Assembly (NCBI RefSeq): GCF_026745355.1
Contig: NC_079208.1
Span: 20,742,830-20,806,829 of the forward strand
Reading direction: 5' to 3'
Length of the DNA: 64,000 bases
From: Beta vulgaris subsp. vulgaris
Lineage: Eukaryota; Streptophyta; Magnoliopsida; Caryophyllales; Amaranthaceae
Positions 24,201 to 36,200 of this stretch are shown piece after piece. Below the pieces are notes generated by a model. The model saw only the letters and a list, made by a program, of their open reading frames with translations, did no database searches and was not told where the DNA came from. Numbering within the stretch: position 1 is the first letter of the stretch; every line of letters starts with the position of its first letter. Made by a program: the position numbers and the translations under genes.

Positions 24201-27200
24201 GGTAGAGGGTGAAAGAAAGAAGATTTAGGATTGTGAAATCTGCTTAATAGTGGGTCGACACTGGGAATGGAGTCTGGAATAGAGCGGGGAAGCCATATTA
24301 TATTTTTTCTTCTACGTGGTAACTTAAGGGTATGATTAGTAGAATCTGGGTCAACGAAGGACCTAGCAACAACATTTTAGTGAAATACTAGTTTTAGGCA
24401 CTTGCCTTTCTGTGATGCACTGGTCACTTGGCATTGGAATTCTCAAATTAGGTATGGACAATTCTAATTAGGTTATAAGAACTATTGTTCGTAAATTGTG
24501 AGAATATTGAAGATTAAACTGACATTCACATAGCTTTGAGTTTATGAAGCTGTATATGACACTGTGAACCTTTACAGTTCTTGAAAAAATGTTAGGACAT
24601 GTCTTCTTGTGCAATTGGCATTGGAATTCTCAAATTAGGTATGGACAATTCTAATTAGGTTATAAGAACTATTGTTCGTAAATTGTGAGAATATTGAAGA
24701 TTAAACTGACATTCACATAGCTTTGAGTTTATGAAGCTGTATATGACACTGTGAACCTTTACAGTTCTTGAAAAAATGTCAGGACATGTCTTCTTGTGCA
24801 ATTGGGTACATTTCGGAAGGTTGTCATATATTGAGTGAAGGAGATATATGTGGGATGAGTACTTCTAGAAGAAAATCATATTCGACAAAGAAAAGAAAGG
24901 ACTATCTATATGAAAAAAAAGAATGTGATTGCTCTTGTCATATCTTGTATTGCTGCCTTGACATGCATATGCTCATTTTAAGTGAAAACTATTATATCTG
25001 GTGTATAATTTTGTTGTGCAGGACATTCATGATGGTTTGGATTTCTCACAATATGGTGAATCTTCATATCCTTTTGGTATTTTCTGTATAAAATTCTCGA
25101 CCGATGGTAGAGAACTTGTGGCTGGAACTAGTGATGATGCAATATACGTTTATGATCTTGAGGCTAATAAGCTTTCCCTCAGAATATCAGCTCATACAGT
25201 ATGCACTCCTCTTTTTTCTTTTTTTCCCCTCACTGTTGCTGTTTATAATTTTCCACTTTGTTAATCTTACTTCAGCCATCATTTTTTTGCTTTCTTTTAG
25301 TCGTTCCACTTGCTCCTCGACAGTTTCCAATACTCATCTTTAACCATTTGCATGTTTTTTATTTCTTTGAAAAATTGATATTCCAAAACTTCGCACCAGG
25401 ACGGATCTGGCAAAATCACACATGATAAAATATAGGGAAAATAGGTAAGAAAAATCCCAACTGTGATTCTTCCATTTTTGCTAATCCGAACAATGAGTTA
25501 TTCCAATATAATCCCGGGGATGTCTTCCAAAAAAAACTCTGGCGACATGAGGAAACACCTTTAGAAGGTCAATATATGACGTATTGACGTGTCTTGATCC
25601 TGTAAGTCTAATTTATTCCTTCTCTCTTCTCCTCTCTCTCGTCTCCCTTGCCAGCAACTCCTGCATTGTTGTTATAGAGATATAGGCACATAGCCTAATC
25701 TAACCTAGCCAATTCCACCACCCCAACACCTACACCACAATTCCACTGCCTTAGCTCCTTGCCCAACCATTCACATCATCTTCCTCAAACTCCTTAACTT
25801 TTTCCCGCTAGCGCTTCAGTGTTTTGATGAGTACAACTGTACAAGGAGATCATTTGTCATCATGTCTTCGTGGTTTCTATGTCTGCCCGAGGAAGAAGAA
25901 CTTTTAAAAAAGGTTTCATCACAATCATCAAATCTAGCCCTAAGCTAGGAAACCTTAAGTTCTCATAGATGGGAGAGGTGCTGTCATGTGCACCAGGTGA
26001 CTGGGTGTCAGAGAAGCTAAAAGACATCTAATTTGGTGCGATAACTGTTGTGCTCAAAATTGACTTCTGAACAACCTTGCTCATAATCTGAATGTTAGGT
26101 AATTCAAGTAGATAAATGAATTCAAACAAAACTCTTTACTTTTTGGTAAAAGATCGGAATCGAGACAAATGTGAGCGTAACTCCTATAAGATTCACATAT
26201 AGGCTCAACAAGCACAGGGGTGATATTGACAATGCAAATTTGTTTTAAAGTTGCTTTGATATCATAATTTGTGTCAGAGAATTCGTACAGGGAGAGGGAA
26301 ATAGCTAGGACCGAATAAATACAGGTTAAGCAAGGAAGTGATTCATTTACAACATTCAGTCACCCTCTTTGTATGGAGACTGGTGAGTCCTAGCTTCTCG
26401 AAAGTTGTGGAAAGTGGTTATATTCATATACAACTAATACAAGCTACACGAATCTTCCCTCTTGCTCTAGCGCTTACCATGCTCATACAAAGAGTCGGTT
26501 TGACTGGATCAAATGGTTTTCATCCTCCCAAGTTCGAACAGTTTGCTTCTATCATTCCATTGATATCATAATAAAGCATTTCCTTTTCTTGCTACTATTA
26601 AAGCCTCCGCCTTGTCCTCCGCTAATTGATAAAAGTTTAAGTAATCCTCCACCCTAATATTCAAAATCAACCTATCGAGCTTGTGTCATATCGAAGATTA
26701 GCATGTCTACCTTTTGAACTTCCAACTCAAACCCTAAGAGATCTAAATTCTGACGAAGGCTTCCAATCGGTAAGAGATTGTGTGAATCTCACTCATTGTA
26801 ATTTGGCTTGATTTTTAGTGAGCTTGTCGAGTTGTACAAATCCGAATCAGTTCTTAGAGGCGTGTCTGCCCTGTTTTTGAGCTAGCGCATGTAATCGTGT
26901 ATGCTCTATGGTCTCTTTATATCCTACGATCTGTTGCTCCACCTAATTGACCGCTGTGTATCGGTTGCAGCAATATGCTCTGATCCACTTTTCACATGAG
27001 GTTGAGTTCCACTAATCAGTAAAGGAAGACGATGACAAAAGAATGCAAGGAGAAGATTCATCCTACTTTAAAACTAGTACTATCTGCTTGATTGTTTGGA
27101 AGAGTGATAAAAACAGGGAGTTGGATAATACAAGTTTATGACACATTGCTTTATGATGTTTAAGGTAGAAATATTTATTGATTTTACCATCTCTTTTCTA

Positions 27201-30200
27201 CAAAAAAAAAAAGAAGGAAAAAATGACTTTTTTTAAAATCAAGTCAATAGACTTTTATATCTAAGAGAGTTATTCAGAAGAAATTGTACAACTTTTGTTT
27301 GTTGGATGTTTGGACTCGCTCCACAAATATTTTATTAAAGGGGTGCTTGCTTGTGAATCCAAAATTACATTATCCTTTCTTTAATAACTTCTTCGTTGTG
27401 CAGTCAGATGTGAACACTGTTTGTTTTGCGGATGAAAGTGGCCATCTCATAATTTCTGGAAGTGATGACAATCTCTGTAAGGTAAACGATGTGCATTCTT
27501 TATTTCTTTATTTCTTTATTTCTTTATTTTTTTGAAAAGTAAATTACAAGTATCAGGATTCAGGCCCACCCTATCTTAAGGGATACAACCTACTAATGAT
27601 GCAACACTTGTAAAGTAAGAAATAAAACGAAAAAAATTGGCGCAACAAACAAACTTTATGGGCTGATTGATGTGAATCTAAGAGGTAGTTGTGATTGGCT
27701 TAAGTTCACCCTAATCTAAATTAGGTAAAATGACATCTGGAATGCATTGGCCCAATCCAAACAACCCCTTTAGTAACCGAATCTGCCAAGCAACCAACCT
27801 TAAACCCTACAAATACATCATGGTTCGAAAATACGGTTTTGGTCACTATTGCGTTTCGTGGGAACGAAACAGATACATTTTGACACGGATTGCATCACAG
27901 TTTATCATACTGTTATTTGCATAATATCCCTTCCGGTTTTTTACCAGTTTACCCATTTCTTTGCGCACAAAGTTCTAGGTGAAATAGGTATGTGGTTATA
28001 GAAGGGAAGGGAAAATATTATTTATTACATATTGTGTTGAAGTTAATTGAGCCAACATAAGTAAAGTGAGAAGGTAAAGATAATAATTTAAATTTAGTAG
28101 GACCATTTGAAAAAAAAAGAAGTGGGTAAACTAATAAGTGATTACCCAAAAAAGAAAGTGGGTAAACTAATAAAAACTAGAGTGAGTATATTGTAAAATT
28201 AACTTGTTTAGCATTTGTTTTTTCCACGTAAAACCACCATAGATCTCATGGTTGTTGTTTGCTTGCCTCTTATATTTTTTTAGTTGTTTTATGTCATTAT
28301 TGGAGGGAGGTGTGGGAGCCCACTGTGGAAAAAAATTCAGAATAGTAGTATCTTGATACGGAAAACGCGGGTGAAGTTGCCTTATCACGGTTGGTTCAGC
28401 CAAAATATGCCTTATTTAAATCCAGTGGTTGAAACGGTCAAATTCAGTTCGCCGAACTTTGTTCCAATTCGGTCGAACTGAATTGATTCGGTCGTATTTT
28501 CGAACCAGGAATTGCAGAACAATATGCCTTATGATTAGGGATGACAATCTAGTCCGGATCCAACCCTAGTTCGATTTATGTGAAGGAAAAAATCTGAGCC
28601 GATTCCGACTCCGAGTTGGAGGAGGGTCGGAGTCGGATCTCATAAAAAAGCCCGACATCCGAATCCGAATATGACTTTAAGACATTTAATCCGTCTTCTA
28701 TTTATATAAATGTATTATGTATGTAAAGTTTGACTCCGACTTTAAGACAATTGTATTATATAAGATTTTTCCATTGAATAAATGAGTGTTAAAAATAATA
28801 GTAATATTTAGATTATTTGTACGATATAAGATTTTATGATTATTAATAAATTAGTAATGATTAGATTATTGTATTATAAAAGGTTTTTCTATTAAAAAAG
28901 ATGGGGAGAGAAAAAGTTGTGTCGGAGTTGGATGTTAGGATTTTAAGTCAGGGCGGACTCGGATGTTAAAAAGTCGGATGTCGGAGTCGGATTTAAAACC
29001 CGACTTCTTGGACACTCAGAGTCGGATTATGCATTACCCGGTCCAAGTTCGACCTGTTGCCATCCCTAATGATAAACCTCGAACAGGTTGATACATCTAA
29101 GAAAATTTTGTAGATAATAAGTCGTGTTTGTGACTTTGTGTATATAACAATAATGTTTGTGTATAAACAAATAATGTTTGTGCTGTATTCTCCTTTAATT
29201 TGCTACTTCACAAATACAAACGACACAAAAACGATTTGCTTACACACAAACACTATTTGTTATATACAAAAATACTATGTCACACAGACTCTTTTGTTAG
29301 ATATATCTACCTGTTAGAGGTTTATCACACGTGGGGGGTTGTGGGAGGAGATCTTTTTAGTCTCCTCACTCATATGACTCAGCACCCCATTGGTGATTTC
29401 ATATCACCTGATAGGATGCTAGTGTCTTTTTCGTTAAGAGGGCAAGCACTTTCCCTTTTACCTAGGTTAGATTAGGTTTTTAGAGTGTGCTTGCTGATAT
29501 CAAATAGGTCTCAACTTCATAACTAAACCATTCTTCAATGTCAAAATTACTAATAATCAAAGAAAACATAGAACATAAATAAGTTCAAGTATAGTCAAGT
29601 TAACATACATGTATCGAACAAATTTCCCTCCCCATCTTAACATGATTCTGATTCCTAACTTGGCTATTTAAAACAATATAATTCCTGTACCAGTCTTCGC
29701 CGTTAGTTACCTGGGCAACACGAGAAGTGCAGTACAATGGTCTAATCTAGGCCTCCTCTTCTTGAACGGAATCTTCCTCCTCGTACTCGTCCTCTAAGCA
29801 AGGCAACAATGACTTTTAGCAAGCCAAAATGATGAGGATAATGGTGAAATTATAAGTGGAAAAGTGATGAGAATAATCTGATTACATGGAATAACAAAGC
29901 GAGAACTTCCCTATCTTAAATGCTCTGAAAAGGGTGAAATTATGAAGGAAGTATGACTGATTTTTGCTGTTATACATCAGCTCTTAGGAGGATTATAATG
30001 AGGAGGTTACAAGCTCAGTAAGTAGGCTTAATTTTAAATTACATAGGGGGTTAAAAGGAGAGGTTACAAGGGATTCAAAAAGCCATCTTATGCTTCAAAA
30101 ATTCTGATTTCCTGGACAGCAAAATAAGACGGAGTCTTCATGCCCAAAAAGTTGTTACGATGGTCCAACACGTGATTAGTCGATAAAACAAAAATACCTA

Positions 30201-33200
30201 GCTAAATCGCGCAATTTCTAAATACTAGAAAAATATATAAGTCTAACTAAATTAATTATATAAATATAATATTTATAAAATGGAAAAATATATACGATGT
30301 AATATTTAAAGAATAAAATATTCTAACTTTAACAAAAAAATAATAATAAAGGGAAAATAAGCCGAGTCTTCATGCCTAAAAAGTTGTTACGATGGTCCAA
30401 CATGCGATTAATCGATAAAAGAAAAATACCTAGCTAAATCGCGCAATTTTTAAATACTACAAAAATATATAAGTCTAACTAAATAAATTATATATATATA
30501 ATATTTATTAAGTGGAAAAATATATATACGAAATAATATTGTAAAGAATAAAATATTCTAATTCTCGCGAAAAGATAATAATAAAGGGAAAATAATGCGA
30601 AAAGTTCAAGGGAGAAATTTCAGGGTTCTACATATTGAGTGAAAGCTACCAAGAATGCCTCATCTGTCCCTTGTTCTTTGGCACTGTGCTTGGTTTTTCG
30701 GGATCTCTGAGGTGTCCACAATTTGTTCTCATCCAACTGTTTTGGGTACATGGGACTCCCAAAGGCTGGTGAACCCATGCTTCATAGGTTTACTTAGGTA
30801 AACCCATCCTTAATAATACCCTTAACTAGAAATTTCACATAAATATCGCCTTATGGAGCCATGCAACTTTGCAACTTTGATAAAATTTTCGACACTTGAC
30901 ATCGACTCAACTTGCACGGAGAAGAGTAAGATGCTTTCACCTTTTTGATTTGAGGAGATAGAGTAGTCCTACTTGCAAGGTGCCGAGGTGATATTCTTAT
31001 CCTTTCAGTTTGAGCCTACTTTGAAGTCGGGCCCATTCAAAAATATATTAAGTGCTCATATAACAGATTTTACCACTAGACGTTAAATTGGGGCCTTGTC
31101 TAGCTAATGGTAGTTAACTTTTTATCGGAAAGCTCTTTCTCGAGCCGCAAAAGAACTTTCATAGTCTTAAGAAGTTTAAGGCCCATAGCTGCCTCATACA
31201 CTTCCAACTTTTTTTTGGATATCATTCATTTTCCTGAGAAAAGGTACTGATCTACTTGTAAATCATGGCCATATTGCAGTTTCTAAATTTTTAATATACC
31301 ATCTTCCCTCATATTACTGAAGACCTGTTCAAATTCCCGCTAGTTTCCAGTGATGTTCCTCATTGCTTAAAAAGGTTTCCTGATGAAACGAAGCCTATTA
31401 TGTAGGGATGGGAGAATGCTTACCCCAAAAATCTCCCTAATCTTGCAAAAGTTGCATGTGTTTCTAAGGTTTCACCTGGAATGGTTTACCAACAACTTTA
31501 ATTGGAAATATGATAACATGGAGAGAGAGGTTGGTGGATCAATATTGAGTGTGATGGCTTCTTTTAATAGGATTAGTTTTCTTTTTATTTGATTTCGTTT
31601 AAAATTTAACGTATGTGAAGTACGATGTGCTCTATGTTAGTTACCCAAAGAAACACAGTTCTCCTAACACTTGAATCAACATCTATGTATGATGTGTAAG
31701 GTCTTGGAGGCAACAAATAATTAACCCCAATATCCCGAATCTTACAATTGCATATTAATTGGCGCTGCATCCAATATAAAATGCATGGAAATAATTGTTT
31801 TAAAACTTTCTCTGTTCCTTAAAATTTCCCATTTCTAATTTGGGCACTATTCACAATTAAAGAAAATCCTCAAAAGAATTTTCCAATATATAAGAAATAA
31901 TATAGTCATGTAGGGTCTTGTTTGATTAGTCTCATACTCTCATTGTATGCATTAGGAAAAGTAAACATTTATAATTGTTACTAATATATAATCAAAGATA
32001 TTAATGATACAAAATGTGCATTGGCAAACGTGCATTGGGCAAATGGGAGATTTATTAGGGGACATAGGGGGTATTAGTCTAATAATAGATCATTGAATCA
32101 TTGATCACGATGTGCCACATTTTTTTCTACCCAATGAACTATGAGATATGAGTATTTGTAGGTGTGGGACAGACGATGCTTCATTGCTAGAGGGAAGCCG
32201 GCTGGCGTAATGCTAGGGCATTTAGAAGGAATAACATATATTGACAGCCGAGGGGATGGGCGTTATTTCATCTCAAATGGCAAAGATCAGTGCATAAAGC
32301 TGTGGGATGTTAGAAAGATGTCCTCTAATGTCACTTGGTATGTAAGCTATGCTTTCATTTTCTCTCTTAAGAATTGCAATTTAAACACGTCAAGTATGCG
32401 TGCATGTTAGAACTTCTCTAGGATCAACTATTCCATCATTGCATAGATCCCTCAAAAAATAGTATTTAACTTCAATGTGCTTACTTCTTTTGAAAGCTCA
32501 TTTAATATTTTTCTCATCCATATGGCTTGGCAAGCACAAGTTGTAGCTGCAACAAACTTTGTTTCCGTACTAGATAAAGTAACAATACGCTGCCTTTTAG
32601 GCGACCAAGATATGGCACTAGTACCGAACATAAAGACATAATTAGAAGTACTCCTGTCATCTTGATCTCTTGTGTAATTGCTATCAGTATAACCAGTCAT
32701 GTTGGACTTATTGCTTTTCTTATAATATGATCCAAAATCTCTGAGTTCCTTGCAGATAGCGAAAGATTCTTTAGCACCTAACAAATGTAATTCCGTTGCA
32801 TTTTCCATGTATCTACTAATTAGGCTTACAGAATATTGTATCTCTATTAATTTGTGTCTAAAGCGTACAACTTTCTTCCCATTAATGTCTCTATTTAGCT
32901 TCATTCCACATTCGATTGGAGTATTTACAAGACTACAATCCTTCATCTGAAATTTCTTCAATATATCCCATGTATTTCTTGTGAGAAAGAAATATTCCTT
33001 CAACGCATAGATTCCTCCACAGTTAGGGAAATTTGCTTCAAAGATTGATGTTTTAAGTACATGTCTTGCACAAAATCGCTCGACAAAAATCTCTTCTTCA
33101 TATGCCTTTGAGTGCTTCCCAAGACTTTGGCTTCCCTACTCTCCTCCTTTTCCCCTTGAGATTTTCGTACCACATGCTACTATTGCCAGTGAGTTTAAGG

Positions 33201-36200
33201 ACAACCAGATTGAATCTCTTTCGATCATCAAAGTCCTTATAATCAAAGACTCTTTCCATCCTTTGCATCCACTCCAAAAACTTCTCGAGTTTCATGGAAC
33301 CATCAAAGTCCGGTAAATCTAGCCTCAACCCCCTATCATCATCTTCCTCCTTTGTTGCGTGGCCTCAAAGGCCTTGTTCCTTCCTTCTCTTCATCTACTA
33401 CTATGGTGTATGGACCTTATGCTCCTAACAAGACTAGGATACCCTCCACGATGCTCCAAGAGTTTTACCACACAATTGAGCCTTTGCTGCAATTCCTTAA
33501 TCTCTGTTTCTCTTCTCAAGTTGTTGGCTGCTCTAAGGAGAGTCCCCTAGGCATCCTGACATTATTTTCCCCCTCATGGCGTGGAGACTCGTCCCCCGTG
33601 ATGAAAAACGCACCAACAAACTCACTTATAGCCTTAAAAAACTAGGCTTGCTGAACCTTGCGGCTGGTTTGGTTCTTGATGAACCTTGTGGATCTTGGAC
33701 AACTTTTCTCCGCCAATCAATACTCAAAGTGAGTATTGATGCAACTTTGCAAATTTTTTGAAATCTTGGAAGAAAGACACGTTCTTGAACGCTTCTTGAT
33801 CGTTTCTTGGTGATGGATGATGAAAAGGCTGATGGTTGTATATGAACGTTTGATGATTGTGGCTGGATGTTTTATGCAAGCTCTGATACCAAGATGATGT
33901 ATTTGGTCTAGGAGATCAAATACTTGTGTGGAATTCATGTGTAACAAAGAACAAACAATCGATGGAATATGGTAGGATGCAATGACGATGGTTCGAACTA
34001 GTGCCGGATAGAACTTAGTTTAGGCTTCGTATAAAGATTCTAATCAAGGAATTAAACTAAGTGTTTGAAAGCATAAAGAAATTAATCACCAACTTTGAGA
34101 GGATTTTGATGAATACTCAATATATTGGACAAAACAAGAAATCAATATTATTCAACTACTAAATAATCGAACTACAACTTATTCTATTTAAGCAAAACAC
34201 AATCCTATCAGGCTTAGGACAAGTCCCTAAGTCATTTATACAATCCAACACTCCAAACAAGATAAACATAACTATAAAAGATAAATATAAACGAATCCTA
34301 GTAAACTTCAAACTAGAAAGCAAGTAAAAGATATGCAGAGTCCTAGTCCAACTCAACTAACACAGTGTGTAATGTAGAACGCAATACATGGCACTGTGCC
34401 TACACAATGCATGTCTACGTAGGTGCAGCTCCTTCTCCCATGTATGTGATCATGCACACTAACACTTTTAAGCTAGCGAACCCTAGGCATCCATCATAGA
34501 AACAACCCCACTAGTAGCAAGAGCCAACAATTGAGCATCTTCCAATGGATCACCTTGTGTTCAAAATATGAGCGCTCCAATTCATTGGCCAAAACGTTTT
34601 TGGCATTCACCCTCTTGCCGATTAACTTCTCACCATATTTAGACACATCATGTTTTTCCTTTTTGATACACCATTTTGCTGTGGTGCATATGCTGTTGTA
34701 GGCTCTCTTCGAATACCATGCTTTTTGCAAAAAGCTTCAAATTCATTCCAGCAATACTCACTTTCACGATTTGTTTGGAGGGTCTTGATAGTCTTTTCCA
34801 GATTCATTTTTAACAAGAGTTTGAAAGCCTTTAAACATAAAGAAAACTTCTGATTTTTTTTTCCAGAAAATAAACATTCTTGAAAAATTATTAAAGGTAA
34901 TCACATATCTCTTACATCCATTTGAAGATGGGTCAATAGGACCACCAATGTCCGAGTGTACTAATTCCAAAACAAATTTTGCTCTCCTAGACTTGCCTTT
35001 TGGAAAGGAAAATTTGTTAGTAAATACCATACTTTGGGCACATTTTCAAAATAAATACCTACACTGTTTAAAATTTATATATATATACCAAGGTTGACTA
35101 AGTTAGTAGGAATCACTACCACTTAACGGTATGTTGCAAAAAAAAACGTTAGTTTTGCCGCGTTAGTGCCACGTGAAATAACATTTTTGCCCTCCCCCAC
35201 CCACGCTGCCCCTACCACATGCAACAACCACGCTTGCTACCGTTGCCACAACCACCTTCACCCACTCACCCAAAAATCGACCCACCCACAACCAACAACA
35301 GAACCACCACCACCTCCACCTATGAAGCACAAGTACGCCTCTTGAGAGCCGAATCCCTTACCCGGTACGGGGACGGCTAGGATTCGTCCCCAAAACGAAC
35401 TCAAAAACCTGGGTACATTGGATGCTCTTGGGTACGGCCAGGCGAAATTTGGGTACGTCTTGGGTATGGTTGGGGCTTGTGAAAGACGTACCCAGCCTTG
35501 TAAAACTCAGATCTAGGGTTTTCTACAATTTCCCCCAATTCTATTATCAGCCTTTCTCATTCTCATAGAAGCTGCGCAACCTCTTTCTCTCCTTCTTCTT
35601 CACCGGCAAGCATAGTCTCATCTTCACCGGCAGCCTTGTTATTTGTAGCCATGCTCGACCTTTTCAGGTTTTACCGTTTATTTTTTCATTTTTGAATGTG
35701 GGGAAGGGGAAGGGTTAAAGTTAAAAGAGCACGTGAGAGTTAGAAGAGTGTTATAGACAGCTGTGTTCTCCTTGGCAGAAGAGTGGTGTAGTTACTGTAG
35801 TACAGGTACAATACAGCTGTCCAGCATATTTTAAAAAAATAAATAAAGTTGTTTCTCTTGCTGTTTATCTTTCTCTGACTTACAGTTTTGTTTTTTTACT
35901 ATATGGAATTATTTACTTATCTTTTACAGCCCTATATATAAGTTTATATTCTAGGAACGAAAACTTATCTTTCATATTGTAATATGTATGTCTTTTAATA
36001 TTTTTTTTTAAAAATTAAACTGAAATTTATGTAGGAAAAATTTAACGTAATATCTTCATTAAAATATATTACATTTATTTTTTGCCGAATCCAAGCCGTA
36101 CCCGTTTTCAGAAATTTTAATTTTGCCGTTTTACGTCCCCGTCCCCATACCCGTATCCGTCCCCGTCTCCGTATTGGTGCTACTTAGACCTCCACACACT

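Larger units (their letters stand above)
21734..25021 (+). other. Intron 3 (3.3 kb)
   Basis: GT-AG intron with a MITE (22154-22478), a short 35-bp tandem duplication of GATGTCCTTAATCCCCTCAA near 22680-22780 and a 187-bp tandem duplication (24428-24801). The remaining sequence, including 22900-24400, shows no recognisable element or gene; its short open frames are not supported. Confidence 0.8.
27482..32161 (+). other. Intron 5 (4.7 kb)
   Basis: Contains a decayed dispersed repeat (27780-28520), a hAT-like MITE (28536-29068), a foldback element (29070-29327) and a 232-bp tandem pair (30124-30598). 29328-30120 and 30600-32160 show nothing I can name. Confidence 0.8.
33004..34496 (-). mobile_element. 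Ty3/gypsy LTR-PBS-gag fragment inside the copia element
   Basis: A 602-bp LTR (33895-34496; TGATGGATGC...ATACATCA read on the minus strand) is followed by a primer-binding site TGGTATCAGAGC (about 33881-33892) and a gag segment to 33004, where the sequence switches to copia RNase H in mid-codon context. Everything after early gag, including the 3' LTR, is deleted together with copia RT. The gag resembles that of the gypsy element in intron 7 but is not the same family. Confidence 0.8.

Noticed and set aside
25199..27403. Hidden gene in intron 4
   Set aside because: Open frames are short, on mixed strands, and match no known protein pattern; no splice-linked frame found.
32750..32950. Plus-strand frame opposite the copia RNase H
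   Set aside because: Shadow of the minus-strand copia coding sequence.
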